Positions 27,142 to 38,389 of a DNA stretch of 64,000 nucleotides are shown piece by piece. The notes beneath the pieces were generated by a model, which had not been told where the DNA came from, did no database searches, and worked only from the letters and a program-made list of their open reading frames with translations. The translations under genes were made by a program, and so were the position numbers. The DNA is from Mitosporidium daphniae. Lineage: Eukaryota; Microsporidia. The stretch covers positions 37,559 through 101,558 of the forward strand of contig NW_013546400.1 of NCBI RefSeq assembly GCF_000760515.2, read 5' to 3'. Position 1 is the stretch's first letter, and the number at the start of each line of letters is the position of its first letter.

Positions 27142-30100
27142 ATGCCCTTCCCGGATGATGCTCACCCTGAAGCCGTAGATGACGAGCTTATGCGCATCAG
27201 AGCCAAACGAGCTGCTCTCTCATCAGCTGCAATGCTTCCAGAGATCGTGCAAGTGTCAAGCGATTCTTTAGAAGAGGAGCTTTATGTGGAGACAATCGAG
27301 GAGACTAATGATACATACACCAGCGACCAGCCTCACCATATGGGCGACGAGCTACGCCAAATATCTCATGAAAAAATTATTGCAAAAAGAGAGGATGAGT
27401 ATCATTCAAGAAGGCGCCTACGTACCCTTTCACCCTCGCGCGCAGATCCCTTCAGTAAGATTCGGCATAATGCTGACGAGCAGCGCTCTTATGCGGATGT
27501 TCTCGCAGAGGGAAAGCTTGCTCGCGAGCAGGCCTCACTGGTACGTGAGCTCAGGGGCTCATATCGTCAACGCCAACAAGATGTGTTGGAGCACAGCACT
27601 ATGCATTTCGAGGGAGATATTACACGTCCAGCAAAACGACAATGGGAAATGTCACCATCCTCCGTTGTGGCCGCTGTACCAACAGAAGAAACCCCGGTTA
27701 ACAGTTCAGAGTGGGAAGATGATGAATTACGGGCCCCTGATAGCCAAAGCGGGAAGGCTTTCTCATCAGGGGAAACCCCATTATCTGCAAGTGGCACTCC
27801 ATTATCTTTAACGAGCACACCACTTTCAAGTGTTTCTTCGACATATTCAAGACTTACACGGTGGGATGCCACGCCTGCTCTTTCTGAAGGCATGGGGACG
27901 ACACCAGTACGGGGCAACAACTGGGCAGCAGGAGCCACACCTTTGGCAGCGTCTTTGGCGCCAGGTGAAGAGACACCATTACGCTCCGATGTAGGGGAAG
28001 AAACTCCAATGCGAGTATTGGGACGGATGTCTGCATCAGTCTCGACCATTTCCCAGCTGAATATGGCAGCCCGCAATGCGTTCCTTTCAGATGACGAGCT
28101 TGATGTAATCCTGCCCTCTACCGGATATTTGATCGTAGATATGCCAGCATCGTACGAAGCCAAACGCCATCCCCACACAGAGTCTATGCACCGAAAAAGC
28201 CCTGCAGCAGAGCTGGGCCTCTTTGCACTTGGTGGTGAAAGCTCATCATTTATGGCTGATGGTGGATGGGGCACGGATTCCACTGGTCTTGGCAGCGGGC
28301 TTCCGCCGATGAAGCCCGACGACTACCAGCATTTTGGTGCCCTTCTTGGAGCCATGGATAGAACGGGCGAAGAAGTTTCTTCGCTGACACTTGTCGAAAT
28401 TCGAGAGCTAAAGTTATTGCGCTTGCTACTAAAGCTCAAAAATGGCACGCCGCCTATGCGCAAGATTGCACAGCGACAGATTGTAGAACGTGCACGCGAG
28501 TTTGGGCCTGCTCTGCTTTTCGACAAAATTCTGCCATTACTAATGAGCCCATCGCTGGAAGATGGGGAACGTCATTTGCTTGTCAAACTTATCGATCGAA
28601 TATTGTTTCGGTTGGAAGACGGGGTCCGTCCCTTTGTGCATAAAATCCTCGTAGTTGTGGAGCCTCTACTGATAGACACAGAGCGAGCTACGCGAGCAGA
28701 AGGCCGCGAACTTATTTCCAATCTTGCAAAGGCAGCTGGCCTGGCTACTATGATCGGTGCCATGCGGCCAGATATTGACCATCCAGATGAATATGTGCGG
28801 AACTGCACTGCACGAGCATTGGCCGTGGTGGCAATGGCCCTCGGAATTCCAGCTCTCTTGCCTTTTCTTGCAGCTGTGTCTGCTTCGCAGCGCGGCGGAT
28901 GGGAAGCACCGCACACGGGCATCCGCACTGTGCAACATATTGCGGCAATGGCAGGCTGCGGAGTGCTTCCACATCTACGCGAACTTGTCTCATGTGCCTC
29001 CGCAGGGCTTGTTCTTTCAGCAGCGAGTGAAAAAAACAGGCTATCAGACGGCGACAGAGATAGCTCTGTTTCAGGGCCGCCAGCAAAGGTGCGCACGGCA
29101 TCTGCGTTAGCGCTCGCTGCATTAGCAGAAGCCTCTGCGCCTCATGGTATTGAAGCTTTCGAAGGCGTGTTGCGGCCGCTTTGGCTGACCATCCGCCAGG
29201 CTCGCGGCCGCGCTTTAGCTGCCATGCTCAAAGCTATTGGGGCCATCATCCCGTTGATGACAGAGGAGTATGCCTCGTACTATGCGAGAGAGCTCATACC
29301 GGTTGTGGTACGTGAAATGGCCACTCCAGACGACGACCTTCGACGCACAGTGATCAGCGTTGTGCGTCAAATGGCCGAAATTCCTGGAGCGCTTGGAAGT
29401 GCACTTCTCCATTCAAAGATTTTGGATCCATTCTTTAAACACCTTTGGACACGGAGGCTCAGCGTCGATAGACGTACCGTCTTTTTGGTGGTCGAAGGTG
29501 CCTTGGCAATTGCCAAACGCGTGGGAGCTGGTCCCGTTACTAAGCTGCTGCTTCCAGCACTTAAAGATGAGGCAGGTAGTTTTCGACGCATGGCATTGGA
29601 GCTGTTGGAGCGTTTAGTCCGCGCTCATGTGCCAGTGGGCTGCCTACAAGCAGCAGGTGCCGACGCTGAGCCCACTCGTTCTGTCGCGCTACTGGTTGAC
29701 AGTCTTCTTTTTGCGCTACAACATGAGGATGAAGAGGAAGAAGAGCGCGATGGACTTTCGCGTGTTGCGCGGGCCATGGGTGTGGCCCTTGGAGCTTGCG
29801 GTGCATGGATACGTCCACACCTTGGAGGAGAGATCTCCTCCATGCTGCTGTGGCGCCTCAACAACAAAAGTGCGCGCATCAGACAGCAAGCGGCAGATGT
29901 GATTGCCGAGCTAGCGCCGCTCTGGATTGCCTGTTCGGAAGACGCGGCATTACAGAGGCTCGCCGGGGTGCTTTTTGAGTACCTCGGGGAAGAGTTCCCA
30001 ACCGTGCTGGGTTCCATTATCCGCGCCTTACATGCCATCGTCAAAGCATTAGGTACCTCGCGCATGCATCCGCCCATCAAGGATTTGTTGCCGCGCCTAA

Positions 30101-31045
30101 CACCGATTCTAAAGAACCGGCACGAAAAGGTGCAACTTCATTGTATTGAGCTTGTGGGTCGCATTGCCGGTTCGGCCGCAGAAGCTGTGTCACCACGCGA
30201 GTGGATGCGTATTTGTTGGGAACTGCTAGAAACACTACACGCACACAGGCGCGCCATCCGCAGAGCAGCTATTCTGTCTTTTGGACACATTGCTAAGGCC
30301 ATTGGGCCTCAAGATGTGCTCTCGACGCTGCTGGCCAATCTACGCGTGCAGGAGCGCCAATCCCGTGTATACACCACCATTGCCATCGCCATTGTCTCAG
30401 AGGTATGACACGATCATTTGCCTTTATTTTGTTGCTTGTCAATTGATTTTGATGCGCTCTTGCTTTCACTTTCGAGTTACTTATGGTTAGGTATGTGCCC
30501 CGTTTACGGTGTTACCCGCATTGATGGCTGAATACCGAGTGCCCGAGCTTAATGTTCAAAATGGTGTGCTAAAGTCCATTTCTTTTCTTTTCGAATACGT
30601 CGGCGAGGTCGGCATCGATTACCTTTACGCGGTTACACCGCTGCTTGTCGATGCGCTCATGGACCGGGACCATGTCCATCGGCAGACCGCTGCCGCTGCT
30701 GTGCGCCACGTGGCTTTGGGTTCTGTCGGCCTCGGCTGTGAGGATGCCCTGCTTCATCTGCTCAATAACGTTTGGCCAAATATCTTTGAACAATCGCCAC
30801 ACGTCATTATGGCGGTGGTAGATGCGCTGGAGGGGCTCTCCCTGGCCCTGGGTCCCGCCACGGTCTTTTTATACCTTGCGCAAGGGCTCTTTCACCCTGC
30901 TCGGCGCGTACGGCAAGCCGCATGGCGCGTCTATAACATGCTCTACGTGCTGGGCCAGGAGGCCTTGGTGCCGCTTTTTCCAAGTCACGGAGACGTGCTA
31001 GACGCACAGCGGTATGGTCGCGATCATCTGTATCTTGTGCTTTGA
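27142..31045 (+). CDS. HSH155: U2 snRNP subunit SF3B1 (Hsh155)
   Basis: HEAT-repeat protein that clamps the branch-point helix. Exons 27142-30402 and 30491-31045 around an 88-nt intron; 1271 residues (human 1304). N-terminal region: one clear ULM-like RLTRWDATP and TP repeats ([22 protein letters not shown]). HEAT domain: [34 protein letters not shown] (human K700 position conserved as Lys), [46 protein letters not shown] and [18 protein letters not shown]. Between GLVLSAA and PPAKVRT is extra sequence of which 48 nt (29027-29074, GTGAAA...TTTCAG) could be an in-frame intron. Third positions are more G/C-rich than in neighbours. Confidence 0.97.
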
Positions 31046-31194
31046 ATCTAAAATAATTAAAACAGGCAATTTAAGTTGACTAGCCACTAGTTAGGTACGA
31101 ATGGCGTTTCGCATATCAAGTCGCCAGCAACGGTGGGAGCCCGAATTTCCGCTCTTCATTGGCCAATCGCACAGCTTTAATTTTAATTTAATTG

Positions 31195-32337
31195 ATGCGC
31201 TTGCGTATCATTTTGCTTGGCCAGCTTCTTTCGGTCCTCAATGCAGCATCTCAGCTCTTTTCTGAGGTGCTCAACAAAAGGCTGCTGGTCGACCTTTCAG
31301 GCATACAACCTCTCATTGCATACATAGGCATTTTTCTCGTCAGCTGCCCTTTTTTCTTCTTTCTGCGGAGAAAGAGCACGTGTAGCGAAAAGGGTAAAGA
31401 TGGTGAAACCTTGGCAAGCTGTGAGGATCGTTTGATGGGGGTCTGTTCGCCCCACATGTCTGCCCTTAACCGAACAGATATCTGGAAACATCTGGCTGCA
31501 GCATTGCTGGATTGCAGCGCAACATTTCTGGTCGTCCGCTCTTTCAGACATCTCTCAATTTTCCACGTGGTGTTGCTATTGTCACTCTCGACACCCTTTT
31601 CCATGATCTTCTCTGCATTGCTTCTCAAGAGACGATTTTCAATGCTGCAAGCCTTTGGAGCCGCTCTTTCGCTGGTTGCCGTTTCAGCATTCATTTTGTT
31701 TCCAATGAAAGGAATTTACGAACACCAGAACCCGAGACCCGTAAACACCGGCTCTTTAACCATGAAAGCCGAGAACGAATCCGGGTCTTGGGAATATACA
31801 TTGGGATTGGCAATGGGCGCCTCTTCCGCCGCGCTTTATGCGCTCTCAAATATTGCACAGGAGTTGCTTATTAGGCGCAATGGGATTCTTTCTTTCCTAT
31901 TCTGCCTCGGTCTTTTTGGAACTATCGCCTCACTTGGCCTGTGTCTCTTGATAATCGAAAATCCAATCGGACTACTCCGGTCGCTTTTTGAAGAGCCTAA
32001 TGGAGAGGGGGAAGGCATAGCGTCTTTTCTCTGTCTCATGGGATTTGGTGTTTCCTTGCTTCTTTTCTACTGTATAAATCCTCTTTTTTTGCGCGCATAT
32101 GGGGCCACGACTTTCAATCTCTCTCTGCTCACATCAATTATATATAGCAGTGGCGGTACCGCCTTGTGGTGGTGGCTGGGATGGCGGTCGGCCGATACAG
32201 AGTTCAATGGAATGGGCGCCTTTCTGATCCAGTATGCGATGGTTCTTGTCGCCGTGCTTCTTGGTCAGTATCTTTTTCTCAGGAAAGATTGCAAGCAAAA
32301 TTTGATGAACGCTGGCCGAGTGTTCGACACATCATAA
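31195..32337 (+). CDS. SLC35F1/F2-like drug/metabolite transporter family protein
   Basis: 380 residues with about ten membrane segments, intronless. SLC35F pattern: HLAAALLDCSATFLVVRSFRHLSI (family LLDVEANYLVVKAYQYTTL), FSMIFSALLLKRRFSMLQAFGAALSLVAV, GLAMGASSAALYALSNIAQELLIRR and FLFCLGLFGTI. Start is ATG 31195. Its substrate is unknown; related human proteins have been linked to nucleotide-sugar, thiamine or queuine transport, so no substrate is assigned. Confidence 0.85.
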   Translation: MRLRIILLGQLLSVLNAASQLFSEVLNKRLLVDLSGIQPLIAYIGIFLVSCPFFFFLRRKSTCSEKGKDGETLASCEDRLMGVCSPHMSALNRTDIWKHLAAALLDCSATFLVVRSFRHLSIFHVVLLLSLSTPFSMIFSALLLKRRFSMLQAFGAALSLVAVSAFILFPMKGIYEHQNPRPVNTGSLTMKAENESGSWEYTLGLAMGASSAALYALSNIAQELLIRRNGILSFLFCLGLFGTIASLGLCLLIIENPIGLLRSLFEEPNGEGEGIASFLCLMGFGVSLLLFYCINPLFLRAYGATTFNLSLLTSIIYSSGGTALWWWLGWRSADTEFNGMGAFLIQYAMVLVAVLLGQYLFLRKDCKQNLMNAGRVFDTS

Positions 32338-32503
32338 TGCCGGTTTAAGGCTTTCTAACTCCGCCTCGGGAAGGGCATCAAAAATGGCCTATTAATTTAT
32401 TCGCAATGGGGTTTGATGTCTTTTAAATTTAATGGCATTAAAGCGCGTTAAAATTGCAGTTTATTAAATTTGCTTCAAATCGTAAATCGTAACATCATCC
32501 GGA

Positions 32504-34372
32504 ATGGTGGAGAGGATTTTTGACTCTACACTCCCGCTTTACGTTGTCCCCATTCCTGCACATGCCGCCATAGCAGCAAATGCAGGCACAGACGGAGCAT
32601 CTTCCTTCGGGATCAGCCCTTTGGATCAAGACTCCGTCCCAGGCGCATATGCATCTTCTAGCTCGCTTATGACGACTTTCCTTCCGCTCAATTTTTGGTT
32701 AATGGCCTCGCCTGCGGGAATCTCTGGAAGTTCCTCATCACCATTGGGTTCTTATACTACTACATGTACCCGCCGGCAGTTGTCCGTCCAACTTGAGCGC
32801 GGGAAATCGGATGGGCAGCGAGTAAGGCGAATTGTAGCTTATCAGTAGTGGATGGCGCTCTCGATTACAGATCCCACGGACCCCCTTTTCTATTATGAAC
32901 AGAGACTCGACGAAGAGGGTTATGGGCGCATGCGCGCGGAACAGCAAATACTGGTTCCTCTTGAATCTTTTACAGAACAATTGGCAGCCTTCCTGAAGGC
33001 CACGGCCCCACCGCACAATAATGGCGGTGCGGCAGCACCTGTTATGCCTCCAAAGTACATTTTTTTGTCATGACGTAGAATGGCCGCCTGTCTTGCGACA
33101 CATGCCGCCGGCTGGGCCCTTTTTCAAATCATCGAAACGTCCTCCTTCAAGCACATTGTGCATCTCTCGCTTAGGGTTGATCGTCTCTCTGACGATGGCA
33201 TGAAGCGGCGACTTGCACAAATGGCTATCTCAGCCCTGGCAGAAGTGAGCGCTCTTAAGGCTCGTCTTTCGGAAACACTTCGCGACACGGACTCCTTTAC
33301 ACATTCCATTACTGCCGAGAGAGATGCCCTTAGGGCATCTCTAGATGGTCTTTCCTCTTCACTTGAGAAGCTTGGACGAGACGGGAGCACTGCCCAAGGC
33401 ACTACTACCATGCTTGGACCACTTGCGGAGCGTATTGCCTTGCTTAAGGATGCCCTAAGAGATCGAGACCTTTCTATGGCGCGGAGTTCAGAACTGGAGG
33501 CAACTCTTCGTAAAAGAGATGATGAAATCGCAGTGCTAACTGCATCAGTCACCAAATTGAGGGACGAACTTTCGCGCGTCGATACGCTACGCTCAGAGCT
33601 TGCACGAAAACGTGCGCTTTTGGAGGAAATAGAATCTGTTTCAGCTGAGCGGGAGGAGCGCATCGTCGCCCTTAAGACAGAGCTACGTGCAGCTAAAGAG
33701 GCAAAGGTATTTTGTCCTTTTGATTCGTGTAGATCAAAGCAGAAGAAGAAGCTGCTTGCAATGTCGCCAAAATCTCGCAGCTTGACACGGAATTGTCGAT
33801 GAAAAGTGATGAGGCCCTTAAATTGACCGAAGAATTGGTAACGTTTCAGGCAGAAGTGCGCGCAGCTAAGGGAAAAACTCGAGCCAAATCTGCAATTATC
33901 CATTCCAAGTCGCAGGAGCTTGAGGCAGCGCTTTCCAATCTCGCTGAAGAGAGGGCAAATATTTCTCTGCTGACTGAGGCGTTGAATTCTGCCCAGGAGC
34001 GCATTAGTCAGCTCGAAAACGAAAACAAGGACCTAAGGGGCAGGATAGACAAGTATGACAGGGGTAAGAGATCAGTTTAAGTCAACTCTAGTTTCTGAGT
34101 GGATGCGACGGCGATTAGGTGGCGAAAGCGAGGTAATTGCCCCGCCCACTGCCTCTGCTTTTCAAAAAAAGACTGGTGCTGGCGGCGCAAACACGCTTGC
34201 AGATCTGCATTCAATGATCACCAGATTGGGAATGGCCACACCTGGGGGGCATTTATCTTCAAATCCTGTAGGAACAGCCATATCACCCCCTCTTCAAAGC
34301 ACATCATCTTTTAGCCCTGTCGAGCCAGGCGATCTCCCTACCCCTCCACAGCCCTCCGGGCATCTCATATAA
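32504..34372 (+). CDS. SAS6: Centriolar cartwheel protein SAS-6
   Basis: Forms the nine-fold cartwheel hub of centrioles and basal bodies. Exons 32504-32821, 32849-33054, 33079-33706, 33733-34063, 34092-34372 (introns 27, 24, 26, 28 nt); 587 residues. The head (PISA) domain is recognisable: RIFDSTLPLYVVPI (family LFNKVIPVTV), WMALSITDPTDPLFYYEQRL (LVVRLTDDTDLYFLY), QQILVPLESFTEQLAAFL and IETSSFKHIVHLSLRV (human VETNAFKHLTHLSLKL). About 75 extra residues are inserted between the first two strands. A coiled coil of some 280 residues follows (from KRRLAQMAISALAEVSALKA), then a Pro/Ser-rich tail. Its presence implies centrioles in some life stage. Confidence 0.87.
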
Positions 34373-34558
34373 TCTGCGAATCCAGAAAATTGCGGGATAC
34401 CGTTGCTATTTTATTGATCTTTACATGGGAAATTTTCCGAGTTATGAGATTCGCAATAAATGACGGAAATACCTTAAATAGCCGATTGCCTTCAATTTCA
34501 AGGGTTTACACGCGCCAATCCATTTTCAAGCGAGCGTTTAAAAAATTAAAAAGATAGA

Positions 34559-34676
34559 ACCTACAGCACGCAGTATTCCCATGCGGTCACCCATCATAGT
34601 ACTGACTGCGCCAGCACTGGCTTGACTTCGGGGATCGGACGAGACCCGGTGTTTTCCAGTGTGTATGGCCGTAGAT
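34559..34676 (-). rRNA. 5S ribosomal RNA
   Basis: Reading the minus strand: CTACGGCCATAC, CGGGTCTCGTCCGATC, CCCGAAGTCAAGC, and the internal box C GATGGGTGACCGCATGGGAATA-like block (34572-34593), ending GTGCTGTAGG. The ends pair (ATCTAC with GTAGGT). About 118 nt. A T5 run follows the 3' end (34548-34552), the usual Pol III terminator. It is a single dispersed copy between SAS-6 and DIS3. Confidence 0.95.
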
Positions 34677-34895
34677 ATTGAGCTGATAAAATAATTTAAT
34701 ATATTAATAAATTTTGAATATGTATCCGTATTATCAACACTCACCGAGACCTTTTGCTTGTATATATACACGTTGAAGCTTTTATAGATGGGTTAATTGA
34801 TTGTTTTTCATCGGAATCAATATGTAGCAAGGTATATATGTTTATTCTTGGAACATTGATAATTTATTTATTTATTTATTTAATTTTTATCCCAT

Positions 34896-37800
34896 ATGCT
34901 TCGTCCCAAAAAGCCTCTTTCTTCACCTGGACAGCTACTAACGAAGCAACCCGGCCTAGAAAAGGCTCGATCTTCAGGCGAAAATGATCTCGATAGAAAT
35001 CTTTCCTTCATTAAGGTTTCCAAGAGAGGTTCTGTTGTCCCTGTTGTCAAAGAAACTTATTTTAGAAAAGCTACTTCATGTGGGGTTTCATCATGCAAAG
35101 CATGTGGCACAGATGGCCTTTTATCACACATTCCTCTTTTAATTCCAGATACGAATATCTGCTTGCATGAGTTTGACCTTTTGGCGCATCGATCCGTTTC
35201 ATCGGTCATCATTCTCCAAACCGTTCTAGATGAGGTTCACAAGCGAAATATTAACGTGTATGAAAATCTACGTGATATCATCCGTAAAGAGCCCAATAGA
35301 TTTTTTGTTTTTACCAATGAAACTTTCCAAGATACCTTTGTCGAAAGGTTCGATGGCGAATCGTCTAATGATCGGAATGACAGAGCCATTCGAACAGCGG
35401 CGGCTTGGTATCAAAGCCATTTGCAAGCCGAAAAAATCTGCTCTTCACAAAGTGATATCGAAGAATCTTGGAGTTCGGATGCATCGCCCAATTTTTCTCC
35501 TGACAAGGCTGTTTGTAGGAAATTAATCCCTTCACGCGTGATTCTTGTTACCAACGATGTCGCAAACAGAGAGGCAGCACTTTGCATGGGCATTGATGCC
35601 AAATCAGGTATGTGTATTTTGTTTTCTTTTTTAGCCCGCTCTTTTGTTTTACATTTGGCTACCGCCCACACGCCAGAAATCATTTCGGAGCTTCTTGATC
35701 TGCTACACGTTTCCGATGATACTCCATCTCCATTTGATTCGGATGTGCTGTTTGATGCATATGTCGATACAGAGGTTCTCTCTCACAACATGAAAAGCAA
35801 CCAATTCTATCGTGGAATGCTGAATATTTCGCCCTACAACATCAACGAGGTTACGATTTTTCTTAATTTCTAGGGATCCATTGTAACTTGCATTGATGGA
35901 GTCTCAAGCTCCATCCTCATTGTTGGAAGTCAAAATTTGAATCGAGCTATTAACGGAGATGTTGTTGCTGTGGAGTTGACGTCAGCGTCGGATGACATTT
36001 TCTTCGAGTATGTGACCATGGGCGATGATGATCCGCTTGCTCAAATGGAGGATGCAAGGGCGGCTTTAGGTGCTGTTCGCCGTTCACAGAAACTTTCTGA
36101 AAAGCTGAATCTTCGGTATGGACGTATAGTTGGCATTATGAGCCGGCCCAGACGCAGGTATTAAAAAGTTTCTTAGGCGATGTTTAGAATTTGTGGATCC
36201 TTTCTTCCGGCATCCACTACTCATGTCACTGCCTCTGATGCTGGAAATACCACGGGATGGTACATTTTCCGTCCAGTAGATCGACGATTTCCTTCGCTAT
36301 ATGTCCAATCTACCCGATCGCTCACATTTCTGCTTCCATATCGCATCCAGGTGGCTGTAGATGGATGGCCGGCTACCTCTCGGTTGCCCAGGGGGCACCT
36401 CATTTCAATCATAGGACTCTCTGGTGATGTCGATGTGGAAACCCAAGTAATACTACTGGAAAATGAGGTTCCATTTGCGCCATTTTCAGAAAAGGTGCTT
36501 TCATGCCTGCCGGAGGCAACCTGCGGCAACGAAATTCCTGTACAGTGCAATGAAATCGAAAGCGTTAGGCTAGATCTCAGGCACTTGCCCTGTGTCTGCT
36601 CAATTGATCCACCAGGGTGTACAGATATTGACGATGCTCTACATGCGACCATTTTAGATTCGGGGAGTATCCAGGTCGGTATCCACATTGCAGATGTCGG
36701 GCATTTTGTGCACCAAGGCAGTGCATTGGATATCGAGGCTGCAAACAGAGGCACCACGGTTTATCTTGTAGATAGGCGCATTGACATGCTTCCAGAACTC
36801 CTAGGATCAAGTGCCTTATTGGTTGAGATTAATATGTAGATCTTTGTTCCCTGATTGCCGGTGTAGATAGATACGCACTCTCCTGCATCATTGAGATGGA
36901 CCTTGAGGCTCAGGTTAAAAAGGCCTCTTTCACCAAGTCGCTGATAAAAAGCGCTGCTTCTCTTACGTATTCCCAGGCCCAGGAGATTTTGGACGAAAAA
37001 TGCGATGAAGATGGGATGTCTTTCCTGAAAAAGCCGGCCTCAACATCGACATGCACACCTACTTTGGCGTGTTCTCCCTCTTTGGTGTTGAAAAATAGCA
37101 TTCGGCTGCTCAATTTTCTCGCTCAGAGGCTACGATCAAGACGCATGGAGGCCGGTGCGCTAACGCTTGCCTCCTCCGAAATTAGGTTTGAATTTGAAAG
37201 TGGCGAGCGCAAAGGAGCGGATCCCCTGGGAATTTCCTCAAAATCAGTCACCCCTGCAAATGAGCTGGTGGAGGAGTTCATGTTGCTCGCTAATGTTGAA
37301 GCGGCCAAGCTGATATATTCTGCATTTCCCGATCAAGCGCTTCTTCGAAGACATCCGAGTCCTCCGGACAGCAATTTTGCCTGGCTTCTGTCTGCATTGA
37401 AAGCATGCAACTTGCCTCCTTTAGACATTTCGTCGTCAAAGCGGCTCGGCGAGACCCTGGATCTCTGTGATGCTGCTTTACTGGTTCATCTTGGACAGGG
37501 TTCAAATGCATGTTTGCCTCCAGAACCGAGCCCTATTTGCTGTTCAAATCAACAGACCAAGCTCCCACCAAAGTCTTCAAATCAACAGGTCAAGCTCCCA
37601 CCAAAGCTTGATTCTCCCCTTCGGTTGATGGCGACGCGTGCCATGATGCAGGCAGTCTATTTTTCCTCTGGAAGCGCACCATCTCCATCCGAGTTTTGGC
37701 ATTATGGACTGGCGGCACCAATATATACCCACTTCACGTCTCCAATCCGACGGTATTCCGATGTGATCGTCCATCGCCTTATTAGCTTAGCCCTGTCACT

Positions 37801-38320
37801 GGAGGATACAAACTCGGGCACAAAGGCGCTTTCACGCGGCGATTTGGAAAAAATATCTACCCTTCTCAATCATCGCCATCGACGGGCACAACTTGCATCC
37901 AGGGCAAGCACAGACCTCTTTACATCCCGGTTTTTGGAGCGGCCTGGCGAGACCGATAAGGTCCTTTTGGCAAATGTCGTTCGTGTTGCCCAAAATGGGC
38001 TTGTACTCCTGATACAGTCTTTTGGCATCGAGTGCTTCCTAAAATTTGCAATGCCACAGCCCCCTTCAGACGCGCTTCCCATATATGATGCGGAAATGAT
38101 GGCATGGAAGCAGGCAGCCACCGGGCAGATTTTCGTTCAAATTTTTGATTCCATCAACGTGCGGCTGCATGTTTACAAGTGTCCAAAAAACTGCACCACA
38201 AAGCTATTTGTGCAATGGGTTGATGTCCCCGACCCCATGAATATCCTTCTCCCGAAAGAATATCCCTTTTTGTCTGATTCCGCTTCGGGACATGCGAAGA
38301 AGCCGAAATTGATCGCATAA
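34896..38320 (+). CDS. DIS3: Exosome ribonuclease DIS3/RRP44
   Basis: 3'-5' exoribonuclease and endonuclease of the RNA exosome. Exons 34896-35607, 35635-35849, 35874-36157, 36188-36810, 36840-38320 (introns 27, 24, 30, 29 nt); 1104 residues. CR3-type Cys motif CGVSSCKAC precedes the PIN domain (LIPDTNICLHEFDLL, DRNDRAIR). RNB catalytic block IDPPGCTDIDDALH near residue 540 keeps the metal Asp residues; HIADVGHFV, LLGSNLCSLIAGVDRYALSCI (restored by splicing) and YTHFTSPIRRYSDVIVHR follow, then S1. Near residue 780 a tandem 33-bp repeat inserts SNQQTKLPPK/SNQQVKLPPK inside the RNB region. The start ATG follows a T-tract and CCC. Confidence 0.96.
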
Positions 38321-38389
38321 GTTTAGCAAATTGATCCGATAAGTTTAGTAAATTGACAAATTTAATTGTTTGTAATAATGGTCGACTCC

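Noticed and set aside
27567-28283. 238-codon minus-strand frame opposite the SF3B1 N-terminus
   Set aside because: No motif, and the plus strand encodes the TP-repeat region of SF3B1 across the same bases. The same applies to 29625-30080 and 28572-29096.
33124-33903. 259-codon minus-strand open frame opposite SAS-6
   Set aside because: Low-complexity Ser/Arg product; a shadow of the coiled-coil codon pattern on the plus strand, where introns and head-domain motifs prove the sense gene.
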